Shown here piece after piece: positions 44,590 to 53,151 of a stretch of 64,000 nucleotides of DNA. Every line of letters begins with the position of its first letter. Within the stretch, counting starts at the first letter, position 1. The position numbers and the translations under genes are program-made. The notes under the pieces are model-generated. The model ran no database searches. It worked only from the letters and a program-made list of their open reading frames with translations, and was not told the DNA's origin. This stretch comes from an uncultured Succinivibrio sp. (GTDB lineage Bacteria > Pseudomonadota > Gammaproteobacteria > Enterobacterales > Succinivibrionaceae). The stretch covers positions 18,419 through 82,418 of the forward strand of contig CACZXZ010000004.1 in assembly GCA_902785325.1 (NCBI GenBank), written 5' to 3'.

Positions 44590-46050
44590 TTAAAGCACAT
44601 TCTCATCTAGTGCTACTTTAGCAACATCATTTTCTACTGCACTTAAGGCTTTTAGAGCTAAATTGCGAGCATTAGGGATCTGCAAATCCTCAGGTACTCT
44701 TTGACCATCTGTTACATAAGATAACGTCAATTCTTTACTTAAACATAAAGATAATGCATCAGCTATAGATTCAGACTCATCTACTTTAGTAAGAATAAGT
44801 CCTTGTACGCCTAGTGAACTAAAATGCTCATAAGCTTGCTCTAAAACTCTTCTTTGGGCAGTAGCTGGTAAAACTAAATAATGTTTTAGTTTTAATTTTG
44901 CTTGCTGTTTTAACTGTGCAAGTTGTGTGCCAAATCTTTCATCTTTTAAGCCGACACCTACGGTGTCTACTAAAACTAAGCTCTTATCTTTTAAGGTATA
45001 GAGCATCTGAGGCAATTCATCAAGCGATTTTATCGCAAATGTTGAACAGCCCATGATACGACCGTAAGTCTTAACTTGCTCTACAGCACCAATACGATAA
45101 TGATCTGCGGTGACTAAAGCTACTCTATCAGGACCAAATTTCATAACAAAACGAGCAGCTAATTTAGCTAAAGTTGTTGTTTTTCCGACACCAGCAGGAC
45201 CTATAAGTGTCACAATTCCGCCTTGTGAAACAATTTCATCATTACCAACTTGTAATTTATCCTCAACAATTGAGGCTAATTGTCTCCAAGCAAAATTAAA
45301 TGAAGCATCTGAGTCAATCTTATCGGATAAAGCTAAAGCCACCTTTTTATCAAAGCCTGAGCCTAAAAGTAACTCATAAACCATAGCTTTAACAGGCTCT
45401 TCTCTCTTTTTACTATCGGCCATTAAACCTGCTAACTCAAATTGTAATAATTTGCGAATGGAATCTACTTCCTGACGCATCTTAGACAATTCACTCTTAT
45501 CTTTAGCAGATTCCTTTGACTCATAAGAGCTGATACCATGAGAGTTTTCAACCTTTAAAGCTTGCTTTTTCTCTTCTTCGTTTAAGAATAGATCTTTAAG
45601 ACCTGTTTGCTCAGATAAAGGAGCAGGTGGAGCTTTCTTATTAGGAGCACTCTTAGGGGTAGTATTAGTTGAAGCTTGTTTACTTTGAACCTGTTGTTGA
45701 CGCTCTAAGATCTCCAAAAGGCTCTTAGCAAAGCCTTGTGCCTTTTGACCGCCAACACTTGTTTGTGAGGCTTTAAGTTTTGCATTAGCTTGACCTAAAG
45801 TTACCTCATCTTCCTTTAACATTCTTGATAAAGGACCATTGTCTTTAGCTGCTTTACTAGTAATGGTATTAGTGGTGCTAGGTTCAATAGGAGTTGAATG
45901 TGGTGTAATAGTTTCTTCTACACCAGCAATGATTTCCACACCACCTTCAATACGCTTGTTGGACATAATTACAGCCTCTGCGCCTAGCTCTTCCTTAATT
46001 TTAGCTAGGGCTTGACGCATATCCTTTGCAACAAAGCGTTTTAATTTCAT
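44590..46050 (-). CDS. flhF: Flagellar placement GTPase FlhF
   Basis: 486 residues. The N-terminal B domain (RFVAKDMRQALAKIKEELGA) is followed by a long Lys/Gln/Ser-rich variable region (about 60-200) and the SRP-type NG GTPase domain: IGPAGVGKTTTLAKLAARF, TADHYRIGAVEQVKTYGRIM, LVLVDTVGVGL and LTKVDES. FlhF sets polar flagellar placement. A 158-base gap after flhA contains a weak possible promoter. Confidence 0.95.
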   Translation of the reverse strand: MKLKRFVAKDMRQALAKIKEELGAEAVIMSNKRIEGGVEIIAGVEETITPHSTPIEPSTTNTITSKAAKDNGPLSRMLKEDEVTLGQANAKLKASQTSVGGQKAQGFAKSLLEILERQQQVQSKQASTNTTPKSAPNKKAPPAPLSEQTGLKDLFLNEEEKKQALKVENSHGISSYESKESAKDKSELSKMRQEVDSIRKLLQFELAGLMADSKKREEPVKAMVYELLLGSGFDKKVALALSDKIDSDASFNFAWRQLASIVEDKLQVGNDEIVSQGGIVTLIGPAGVGKTTTLAKLAARFVMKFGPDRVALVTADHYRIGAVEQVKTYGRIMGCSTFAIKSLDELPQMLYTLKDKSLVLVDTVGVGLKDERFGTQLAQLKQQAKLKLKHYLVLPATAQRRVLEQAYEHFSSLGVQGLILTKVDESESIADALSLCLSKELTLSYVTDGQRVPEDLQIPNARNLALKALSAVENDVAKVALDENVL

Positions 46051-46106
46051 GTTAATCTCGTTATTATTTTTCTAATCTAATTACGCAAAAAATTACTCAA
46101 ATATCA

Positions 46107-46136
46107 ATTTTGCATAATCATAAGGTAATAAGTCAA
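46107..46136 (-). promoter_or_regulatory. Weak possible sigma-70 promoter before flhF
   Basis: Minus-strand TTGACT (46136-46131) and CAAAAT (46112-46107) are spaced by 18 bases in the flhA-flhF gap. The match is partial. Confidence 0.25.
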
Positions 46137-46145
46137 TAAATTCCG

Positions 46146-46173
46146 TTACTTAAACTACAATATTGTTAAGTAA
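46146..46173. repeat. Inverted repeat in the flhA-flhF gap
   Basis: TTACTTAA and TTAAGTAA are exact inverted copies with a 12-base spacer. It may be a protein-binding site or an mRNA hairpin; there is no U-tract and no clear function. Confidence 0.35.
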
Positions 46174-46208
46174 TTAAGCAAAAATCAAGATTTTTTGAGC
46201 TAAATCTC

Positions 46209-48413
46209 CTATCGCATAGAGATATTACCAGCTTGATTTTGATTTCCGACAACGCTTACGATTTTTATTTGTTTATCGTCAGGTACTTCCTGATAGGACA
46301 ACACCCGAAGTCCTGGGATAGTATTCTTTACAAAGCGAGATAAGGTAGAACGCAACATACCTGAGGTTAATAAAATAGCAGGCTCGCCTTCCATTTCCTG
46401 AGCTTGAGTTGCATCCATCAAAGACTGTTGAATTCTCTGTGCCATACCAGGCTCAATACCAATACCTTCAGAGCCACCTGTCTCTAAAGACTTATGCAAT
46501 ACTTTCTCTAGGTCTGGAGCAAGCGTAATTACAGGAACAATATTTTCCGATCCCACAATATCTTGAATAATAAGACGTCTCAATCCAATACGGCAAGCTG
46601 CTGTTAAAACTTCAGGATCTTGACTCTTAGGACCATACTCTACTAAGGTTTCAAGAATAGTACGCATATCACGAATAGGCACACCTTCGTTTAAAAGGTT
46701 TTGCAGGATATGAGTTAATAAACCTAAATTTACCACCGCAGGAACTAGACCATTTACAAGTTTAGGTTGAGTCTTAGCTACAATATCTAGGATATTTTGC
46801 ACTTCTTCTTGTCCAATTAAAGAAGCACAGTTATTAGCTAGAATTTGAGATAAGTGGGTTGCAATTACTGTAGAGCAATCTACCACGGTATAACCTAAGC
46901 CTAAAGCTTTGTCATTATCAGCTTTACTAATCCAAACGGCATCTAAACCAAAGGCAGGATCTTTTGCTTTTAATCCAGGAATATCACCAAAGACTTGACC
47001 TGGATTGATAGCCATATCGCGCTCAGGTTGAATTTCAGCTTCACCAAAGGTTACGCCCATTAAAGTAATACGATAAAAGTTAGGACCTAAATCAAGATTG
47101 TCACGAATATGCACTGGTGGTATTAAGAAACCTAAGTCTTGAGATAACTTCTTTCTTACACCTTTTACACGATTTAATAGTTCACCGTTTTGGTTTTTAT
47201 CTACCATAGGTATAAGTCTGTAACCTACCTCTAAACCTATGACATCTACCTCAGATACATCATCCCAGGACAACTCTTTTTGCTCTACAGGAGGTTTAGC
47301 ACCATCAGCACCACCTTTAAGATCTTTAACTAAAGCTGCCTTTTCTTTTTGTTTTTGATGTCTTTCAACTAAATAACCAATACCTAAACAAATAGAAGCT
47401 AAAAGCAAGAAAGCTACATGTGGCATACCAGGTACAATACCCATAATGCCGATGACACTTGCTACAATGTACATAGTCTTAGGACGGGAGAACAAATCGG
47501 TAACCACTTGTTGGCCCATTTCCTGTTTAGAGCTACTTTGTCTTGTAACAATAATAGCTGCAGCTACAGAAAGTAATAAAGATGGGATTTGAGCAACCAA
47601 ACCATCACCAATGGTTAAGATTGCAAAGATAGATGCCGCCTGTGCTACAGATAAATCAAAGTTAAACACACCGATGATGATACCACCTACAAGGTTAATC
47701 ACCATGATGAGTAAACCTGCTACCGCATCACCTTTAACAAACTTTGAAGCACCATCCATAGCTCCGTAGAAGTCTGCTTCACGTGTTACATCAATACGAC
47801 GTTCACGGGCGGTGTCCTGATCGATAATACCTGCATTTAAGTCAGCATCAATAGACATCTGTTTACCAGGCATAGCATCCAAGGTAAAACGAGCTGAAAC
47901 CTCAGCGATACGTCCTGCACCTTTGGTTACCACCTGGAAGTTAATGATAATTAAGATAGCAAATACGATGATACCAACCGTGTAGTTACCACCCATTACC
48001 ACGTTACCAAAAGCTTCAATAACTTTACCAGCTGCCTCAGTACCATCTTGTCCATGTAGCAAAATCACACGAGTTGAAGCTACGTTTAAGGACAATCTTA
48101 AAATGGTGGTTAAAAGTAAAACAGATGGGAATGATCCAAAATCTAGTGGCTTTTTAGAATAGATAGAAACTAGTAATACCACCATAGATAAGGCAATGTT
48201 GACACTAAAGAGAATGTCTAACAAGAAAGGTGGCATCGGTAAAGTGATCATAGATAGGCAAGCTAACACCAAGATCGGAGTACCTATCTTGAACATAGAG
48301 ACTTTCTTATAGGCAGTTGAGCCTATAGCTAATCCCTTAGCTACTTTACTATTTTTTTTAGCAGCTCCTAAAAAATTAAGGGCAGGTGCTTTTATCTTGT
48401 CTAAAAATGCCAC
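46209..48413 (-). CDS. flhA: Flagellar export membrane protein FlhA
   Basis: 734 residues, slightly long because of a 40-residue N-terminal extension. About eight membrane segments lie between residues 45 and 350. The FHIPEP signature region is DAMPGKQMSIDADLNAGIID with the following RERRIDVTREADFYGAMDGA. The cytoplasmic half (about 380-734) binds chaperone-substrate complexes. FlhA forms the export nonamer. It has a sigma-54-type promoter overlapping the end of yqcC. Confidence 0.97.
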   Translation of the reverse strand: MAFLDKIKAPALNFLGAAKKNSKVAKGLAIGSTAYKKVSMFKIGTPILVLACLSMITLPMPPFLLDILFSVNIALSMVVLLVSIYSKKPLDFGSFPSVLLLTTILRLSLNVASTRVILLHGQDGTEAAGKVIEAFGNVVMGGNYTVGIIVFAILIIINFQVVTKGAGRIAEVSARFTLDAMPGKQMSIDADLNAGIIDQDTARERRIDVTREADFYGAMDGASKFVKGDAVAGLLIMVINLVGGIIIGVFNFDLSVAQAASIFAILTIGDGLVAQIPSLLLSVAAAIIVTRQSSSKQEMGQQVVTDLFSRPKTMYIVASVIGIMGIVPGMPHVAFLLLASICLGIGYLVERHQKQKEKAALVKDLKGGADGAKPPVEQKELSWDDVSEVDVIGLEVGYRLIPMVDKNQNGELLNRVKGVRKKLSQDLGFLIPPVHIRDNLDLGPNFYRITLMGVTFGEAEIQPERDMAINPGQVFGDIPGLKAKDPAFGLDAVWISKADNDKALGLGYTVVDCSTVIATHLSQILANNCASLIGQEEVQNILDIVAKTQPKLVNGLVPAVVNLGLLTHILQNLLNEGVPIRDMRTILETLVEYGPKSQDPEVLTAACRIGLRRLIIQDIVGSENIVPVITLAPDLEKVLHKSLETGGSEGIGIEPGMAQRIQQSLMDATQAQEMEGEPAILLTSGMLRSTLSRFVKNTIPGLRVLSYQEVPDDKQIKIVSVVGNQNQAGNISMR

Positions 48414-48455
48414 TTGTCAAAATTCCGTTATCTAAAAAAAGCTTTTTTATAATTA

Positions 48456-48471
48456 TGCAATATTTGTACCT
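48456..48471 (-). promoter_or_regulatory. Probable sigma-54 promoter of flhA
   Basis: Minus-strand AGGTACAAATATTGCA keeps the invariant GG and GC with 10-base spacing and a perfect TTGCA -12 box; the -24 box differs at three positions. It lies 43 bases before the flhA ATG and overlaps the yqcC stop codon. Confidence 0.5.
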
Positions 48472-48808
48472 AATCACCACCAAATAACTTATCAAACTCT
48501 TTTAACTTTGTGATAAGTTGCTTATATTCGTGCCATTTACCACGATAAACCTCTTGGGCAAAGGTATGAATTTGCACATTTGCAGGTAATTGCTCTTGAG
48601 TTTCTAAAAGCACTGTAATTTTTGGAATTAACACAAATTCAAGCCATTGATGAAATTCCATGGTATCCATAAAAAAAGGAGTGGTAGACAAAAAGGCTTT
48701 ATCATTTGGTCTATTCTTACCATAAGACCACAAACCTAGAGCTATAAGCTCCTGTTCAATTTGTTGCAGGGAGGATTTTATAGCGTATTTTTTCTCAAAA
48801 CTTATCAT
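48470..48808 (-). CDS. yqcC: YqcC-family protein (DUF446)
   Basis: 112 residues, soluble and helical. Conserved blocks are LQQIEQELIALGLW, PFFMDTMEFHQWLEFVLIPK and LPANVQIHTFAQEVY, as in E. coli YqcC. Function is not established; in enterobacteria it neighbours the pseudouridine synthase truC. Here it follows ruvX by three bases, so the pair is coupled. Confidence 0.82.
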   Translation of the reverse strand: MISFEKKYAIKSSLQQIEQELIALGLWSYGKNRPNDKAFLSTTPFFMDTMEFHQWLEFVLIPKITVLLETQEQLPANVQIHTFAQEVYRGKWHEYKQLITKLKEFDKLFGGD

Positions 48809-48811
48809 TCT

Positions 48812-49231
48812 TTAGCTTTGCTCACTAAAATATTGTTCTAAGATAGTCACAGCACTTAAAGAGTCAATTGCACCTTTATCAGAGGCTAATGCTCTAAATC
48901 CACCTTGGCTGAAGATCTCTTCTTTAGCAGAGGCTGAAGTTAAGCGCTCATCTACAAAATTAACTTTAATTTTAAAATTCTGCTCTATTCTATGACCAAA
49001 CTTTAAGGCACGTTTGGTCATAAGTTGCTCAGAGCCATCCATATTTAAAGGCAAACCTACTACCACTATTGAAGGACACCAGTCTTTAAAAAGTTTTTGT
49101 AATTGTGCTTCATTAGGAATACCGTCTTTTGCGCTAATACATTTTTGAGCTGTAGCAGTTTTAGTTACAGTGTTACCTGTTGCAACTCCAATATGGCGCA
49201 TACCAAAATCAAAAGCTAAGATTGTAGCCAT
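48812..49231 (-). CDS. ruvX: Holliday-junction resolvase-like protein RuvX/YqgF
   Basis: 139 residues with an RNase H-like fold: ILAFDFGMRHIGVATGN (first catalytic Asp), IVVVGLPLNMDGSE, VNFVDERLTSASAKE and DSLSAVTILEQYF with the final Asp. YqgF family members take part in 16S rRNA 5'-end processing and possibly recombination. It lies between dnaC and yqcC on one transcript. Confidence 0.93.
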   Translation of the reverse strand: MATILAFDFGMRHIGVATGNTVTKTATAQKCISAKDGIPNEAQLQKLFKDWCPSIVVVGLPLNMDGSEQLMTKRALKFGHRIEQNFKIKVNFVDERLTSASAKEEIFSQGGFRALASDKGAIDSLSAVTILEQYFSEQS

Positions 49232-49238
49232 AAAAACC

Positions 49239-50036
49239 TTATGAGAAAATAATTGGTTGACGTCTACTATAACCTAATAAAGATGCGGTAAAGACGTTAT
49301 ACTCTTTTATAGATTCAAAACAGTCATCCCCAAGTTTTTGAGCAATGGAGCTTGCTGCTAAGGTAGTGGAGATCACTATAGGTAAATTGCGCTCATTGCG
49401 GATACGTAAAAGTTCTGCAAATACTTGTCTATCAAATTGAGTTAAGTTCTCATTGTTTTGACAAAAACCGTCAATGATAAGTAAGTCTACAGAAATATAC
49501 TTCTCCCAATTAGCAGCTTTCTCTTGCACATCAAAAGAATTGTCAGTCTGTCCTGGAGTTCTATTACGCTTAATTTGGCTAAAGGTGCACATTTCTACTT
49601 CTTTAAAGTGCTTTACTAAAAACTCATTAGCCACACAGTTACACAATACGGTCTTGCCAGAGCCAGGACCACCTTGAATTAAGAATAAAGGAGCTGTAGT
49701 TACAAATTCTTTAGGTAAATTTAGGGTTGAGCAAAAGGATTTAGCAATCTCAATTGCCTTTCGATTAAAATCGTCTTCTTTGATTTTATCAAAGGTAAAT
49801 TGACCACTGATATGACCTTGCTTATGTAAGGTATCAATAAAATTCTGATGTCTTTGCTGTCTTTGTTTAGCAATTTCAATACTTGCTAAATGTGCTTCTC
49901 TACGTCTTATGGTAGCTACATCTAACTTTTCCTCATCAGAAGGTAGGGTTACCTTTTTATGAGTCAAAGTTTCAATAGCTTTAATTAAAGTTGAAAGTCC
50001 ATTGTGCATTCCACCTTTATATTCCTTGTCAGACAT
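49239..50036 (-). CDS. dnaC: DnaC-like helicase loader ATPase
   Basis: 265 residues. Walker A GGPGSGKT at 122-129, Walker B DLLIIDGF at about 183-190, and the C-terminal sensor region VISTTLAASSIAQKLGDDCF match the DnaC/IstB AAA+ type. The N-terminus could bind DnaB. The neighbouring yjjP-yjjB genes make orthology to enterobacterial DnaC likely, as E. coli has yjjP-yjjB-dnaT-dnaC. dnaT is absent here. An IstB-type transposition helper is less likely because no transposase is present. Confidence 0.78.
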   Translation of the reverse strand: MSDKEYKGGMHNGLSTLIKAIETLTHKKVTLPSDEEKLDVATIRRREAHLASIEIAKQRQQRHQNFIDTLHKQGHISGQFTFDKIKEDDFNRKAIEIAKSFCSTLNLPKEFVTTAPLFLIQGGPGSGKTVLCNCVANEFLVKHFKEVEMCTFSQIKRNRTPGQTDNSFDVQEKAANWEKYISVDLLIIDGFCQNNENLTQFDRQVFAELLRIRNERNLPIVISTTLAASSIAQKLGDDCFESIKEYNVFTASLLGYSRRQPIIFS

Positions 50037-50193
50037 ATCAGCTCCACTACATAAACATTTGTAATGGCGTAATTTTACAATACAAAAGCACAGTAATTAA
50101 GGAAAAGTTCGCAAAAATTAGGAGTTAGAATCTATTTAATTAAAGTTAATAGATTTAAAGTCTTACTTTTTTAAGTTCAGCCTTTAAGTTAGC

Positions 50194-50229
50194 AAAAAAA
50201 AGCCTTACTAAACTCATGCTTAGTAAGGC
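50194..50229 (-). terminator. Terminator of the yjjP-yjjB operon
   Basis: Minus strand: GCCTTACTAA pairs with TTAGTAAGGC (10 bp) around an 8-base loop, followed by eight T. It lies 31 bases after the yjjB stop. Confidence 0.85.
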
Positions 50230-50259
50230 AAGACTGTTAATTATTTATTCTGTAAAAAA

Positions 50260-50757
50260 TTAAGACTTTTTAAAACGGTTTTGATAAAAGAACATAGGAG
50301 GAATTGCTATAGCTAAGCTTATGCTTAGCATGATAGCAAAAGCTCTCATGCCATGATGAAAAATCGACAATAATTCATGATTTACATTCACTGACTCATT
50401 TAAGTGAATTAAAGTTGCAAGTGACACTAAGCAATTGTAAGCATCCATACCTGGAATTAGGGAGATAATAGATGCTACAGTAAATACTTGTCTTGGAACT
50501 TCAATTCTTGGAGCTACAAAGATAAAACCTATCGACATCACTGCACAAGCTATAAAAGTTGAGACCACAATAGGAACATCAAAACCATTTAACAGTAAGG
50601 TTCTTACAAACCTTACTTGAGCTCCAGAAATTGCTATATACAAAAGCAATTTTCTAGGTACTGCAAACAACATAGCAAAAGCTACAGCAATAAAAGCAGC
50701 ACACACAGTTTGCAAACAGAGATTTAATAAAAAGTCATAATCAAGGAGTTTAGACAT
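50260..50757 (-). CDS. yjjB: YjjB/ThrE C-terminal-type exporter subunit
   Basis: 165 residues with about five membrane segments; VPRQVFTVASIISLIPGMDA and VSLATLIHLNE match the small subunit of split ThrE-type (DUF3815) exporters. In E. coli, YjjP with YjjB has been reported as a succinate exporter. Its start overlaps yjjP by eight bases, so the two are coupled. In a succinate-forming anaerobe the pair would be a main product export route, which is an inference. Confidence 0.85.
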   Translation of the reverse strand: MSKLLDYDFLLNLCLQTVCAAFIAVAFAMLFAVPRKLLLYIAISGAQVRFVRTLLLNGFDVPIVVSTFIACAVMSIGFIFVAPRIEVPRQVFTVASIISLIPGMDAYNCLVSLATLIHLNESVNVNHELLSIFHHGMRAFAIMLSISLAIAIPPMFFYQNRFKKS

Positions 50758-51535
50758 AGATTACGCACAAAGCTCCAAATAAACCAATAAACGCAGCGGT
50801 TGTTAAAAGTACTGAGTACATAAGCCTTTGAAGTCCCATTTCCATATAGCCTTTAAAGGTATCTAAAAAGCCATTCATGTAAGGGAAACCTGGAACTAAC
50901 AATAAGGTAGTAGCCATTAGGGCTAAAGTGATGTTTTTACCATCTATAGCTAATAGGTAACCTGCTAAAAAGGTGGTAAGGCAACCTAAAAAAGAGCTAA
51001 TCATAAAGGCGAAATTCTCAAAATATCCTTTTTTAATCAGCATAAAGCGGAAGAACATCAATACAAAGCCACCAAATAAAGCTGAGATACAGACTTTTAA
51101 ATCACCACCATTACAATAAGCAAAGCATAAAGCTGCCACTGATTCTATGATAAGTAAGAAATTCTTATCATAAGAACGAGGTCTTACAGCTCTTATCTTG
51201 TGGTAAATCTCGGATAAATCAGTAAGTTCACCTTTTTCTACACTACAACCTAATTTGTACAATCTTGTAAGAGAGCTCATATTGATGCCAACTTTAGCAA
51301 TAGTTCTTTCACAAGTGGTGTAATGTCCTGTAGCATCAGCTATCTTAATGTGGATAGAGCTGTAGGTTAAAGTAACCTCAGGATACTGAACCTCTAGGGC
51401 TTTAGCCATTTTGTAAACAGAGGATACTATCACCCTCGTTTCGGCTCCACACAAGGTAAGTCGCCAACCGTAGGTACATAAAATTTTGGCAATAAAATTC
51501 AATCTAGACGATTGATCTAAATCAAGAGTTCTCAT
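50750..51535 (-). CDS. yjjP: YjjP/ThrE N-terminal-type exporter subunit
   Basis: 261 residues. The cytoplasmic N-terminal half is DUF1212-like: YGWRLTLCGAETRVIVSSVY, and about five membrane segments follow, including LVPGFPYMNGFLDTFKGYME. It is the large subunit partner of YjjB. It follows the small exported protein gene by six bases. Confidence 0.85.
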   Translation of the reverse strand: MRTLDLDQSSRLNFIAKILCTYGWRLTLCGAETRVIVSSVYKMAKALEVQYPEVTLTYSSIHIKIADATGHYTTCERTIAKVGINMSSLTRLYKLGCSVEKGELTDLSEIYHKIRAVRPRSYDKNFLLIIESVAALCFAYCNGGDLKVCISALFGGFVLMFFRFMLIKKGYFENFAFMISSFLGCLTTFLAGYLLAIDGKNITLALMATTLLLVPGFPYMNGFLDTFKGYMEMGLQRLMYSVLLTTAAFIGLFGALCVIYV

Positions 51536-51541
51536 GATAGC

Positions 51542-51790
51542 TTAGTTATATAAACACTCAGAGTTATCTTCTAAAGAGGTATTGTCAGTATTAGAGATTG
51601 CATGATCTACAACTTTTCCACTCTTTGATTTAATTAACACATGAGATGGGCATTTCTCATGCAAAGCTTGAGCTTCAACAGAATCATTGCCATTCTCATC
51701 TAAATCCCAAGCAGCTTCCATAGTTGCAAAACAGGAAAAAGAAACAGCTATCATTAAACCAGACAAAACTTTTAACACAGTAATTTTCAT
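51542..51790 (-). CDS. Small exported protein of unknown function
   Basis: The start at 51790 (AAGGTG seven bases upstream) gives 82 residues with a signal peptide (VLKVLSGLMIAVSFSCFATM, cleavage near 23-27). An upstream start would add 24 residues and spoil the signal. The mature part is about 56 residues, acidic, with two cysteines (Cys47, Cys79) that could form a disulfide. It is the first gene of the yjjP-yjjB transcript. I do not recognise the family. Confidence 0.6.
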   Translation of the reverse strand: MKITVLKVLSGLMIAVSFSCFATMEAAWDLDENGNDSVEAQALHEKCPSHVLIKSKSGKVVDHAISNTDNTSLEDNSECLYN

Positions 51791-52023
51791 TTGATTACAC
51801 CTTGTAAAGTAACAAAAAAGGTAAGTTTTGTAGTAAGGCCTTATTACTTTTGCAGGTGGCATTATAGATATTTAAAAGAGATTTAACTCAGTTTTGCTAC
51901 ATAATAAGATTTAATATAGGTCACATTTACCATAACAATTTGTAATACCTAATCTCATAATTTTCTGTGTTAGAATTTTTCAAAACAACCAGACTAATGG
52001 GTTAATTTTGTATATAAATTAAA

Positions 52024-52917
52024 ATGATTGATATAAGACTAAAAGTATTTGTGAGTGTGGCTATTAATCTTAGCTTTACCAAAGCATCAAAAGAGTTATT
52101 CAAATGCCAACCAGCTATCAGTAGACACATTCACGAGCTTGAAGAAGAATTTGATACTAAGCTTTTTATCAGAAAAGCAAACTCCATTGAGCTTACAGAA
52201 TCAGGAAAATTACTCTTAAAACATGCTAAAACTATCCTAGCAAATTACGAGAACTTAGCTTTTGAGATGAATGCTTTAAATGAAAAGTTTGAAGGTAATT
52301 TATCAATAGGCGCCACTCCAACCATATTGCAGTTTGTGTTACCTCAGCTTTTAGTAGAATTTAAAAAGCTCTATCCTAATATCAAAATTACAGTAAGTAC
52401 TGGTAACACAGCTTTTGTTGAAAATTTGGTATCAACAACAAAAGTTGATTTAGGTCTTGTTGAAGCTTGTAATTTTAGAACTGATTTACATTACACTCCT
52501 TTTAAAGAGGATGAGCTTGTAGCATTTGTTCGTTATCACTCACCTCTTGCAAAACAAAAAGTAATCTCCTTAAGTGAACTTAAAACAGTGCCACTCATTC
52601 TAAAAGATGAAGGTACTGTAACAAGAACTTTAATTGAAGATCAACTTAAAGATAAAGGCGAGAATATCGAGGATTACAATATTGAGATGAGTTTTTCTGA
52701 TGCTCAATCTGTAAAAGGATTTGTAGAAAATTCTGATACCATTGGCATTCTATCTCAGATTTCAATTGAGGCAGAACTTAAAAGACGTGAAATTAAAAAG
52801 TTAAAAATCGATGGATTAAAGCTTAAAAGACCATTTTCGTTAGTTCAAGTTGATAAAGACTCTTTAGGCACTGTTAAAAAATTTAAAAAGTTTCTAAAAG
52901 ACTTCTACTCTAAATAA
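52024..52917 (+). CDS. LysR-family transcriptional regulator
   Basis: 297 residues. The N-terminal helix-turn-helix domain (VFVSVAINLSFTKASKELFK, QPAISRHIHELEEEFDTKLF) is followed by a periplasmic-binding-like effector domain with GNLSIGATPTILQFVLPQLL. It is closest by eye to the CysB/CysL subgroup; the effector is unknown. It is followed by a strong terminator and, 235 bases later, by two C69 peptidase genes that it may control. The upstream 230 bases show no clear motif. Confidence 0.9.
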   Translation: MIDIRLKVFVSVAINLSFTKASKELFKCQPAISRHIHELEEEFDTKLFIRKANSIELTESGKLLLKHAKTILANYENLAFEMNALNEKFEGNLSIGATPTILQFVLPQLLVEFKKLYPNIKITVSTGNTAFVENLVSTTKVDLGLVEACNFRTDLHYTPFKEDELVAFVRYHSPLAKQKVISLSELKTVPLILKDEGTVTRTLIEDQLKDKGENIEDYNIEMSFSDAQSVKGFVENSDTIGILSQISIEAELKRREIKKLKIDGLKLKRPFSLVQVDKDSLGTVKKFKKFLKDFYSK

Positions 52918-52964
52918 TCTATTTCTATCCTTATACCTATCTATCACCTTTGTTTGTGATTTAT

Positions 52965-53005
52965 AAGGTAGCTTGCAAAATTTGCAAGCTACCTTTTCTT
53001 TTTTT
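52965..53005 (+). terminator. Strong terminator after the LysR gene
   Basis: AAGGTAGCTTGCAAA and TTTGCAAGCTACCTT form a 15-bp perfect inverted repeat followed by TTCTTTTTTT. Confidence 0.88.
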
Positions 53006-53078
53006 GATCAAGCTTTGAAAAATCTCATAAATTTAACAATTTATTGTGCCCAAGTTTTAACTTTTCAAAGCAAAGGCG

Positions 53079-53103
53079 TTACACCAAGCCTTTTTAGGTG
53101 TAA
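53079..53103. promoter_or_regulatory. Possible LysR-type operator before the C69 genes
   Basis: TTACACC and GGTGTAA are perfect inverted copies separated by 11 bases, 48 bases before the first C69 gene. The dyad contains a T-N11-A core, as LysR-type boxes do. Confidence 0.45.
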
Positions 53104-53151
53104 AACATACCTTATATACATATAACAAAAAAATAAGAATTTGGATTAGGT

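Noticed and set aside
49239-50036. IstB transposition helper
   Set aside because: The P-loop type would allow it, but there is no IstA transposase, and the yjjP-yjjB neighbourhood favours DnaC.
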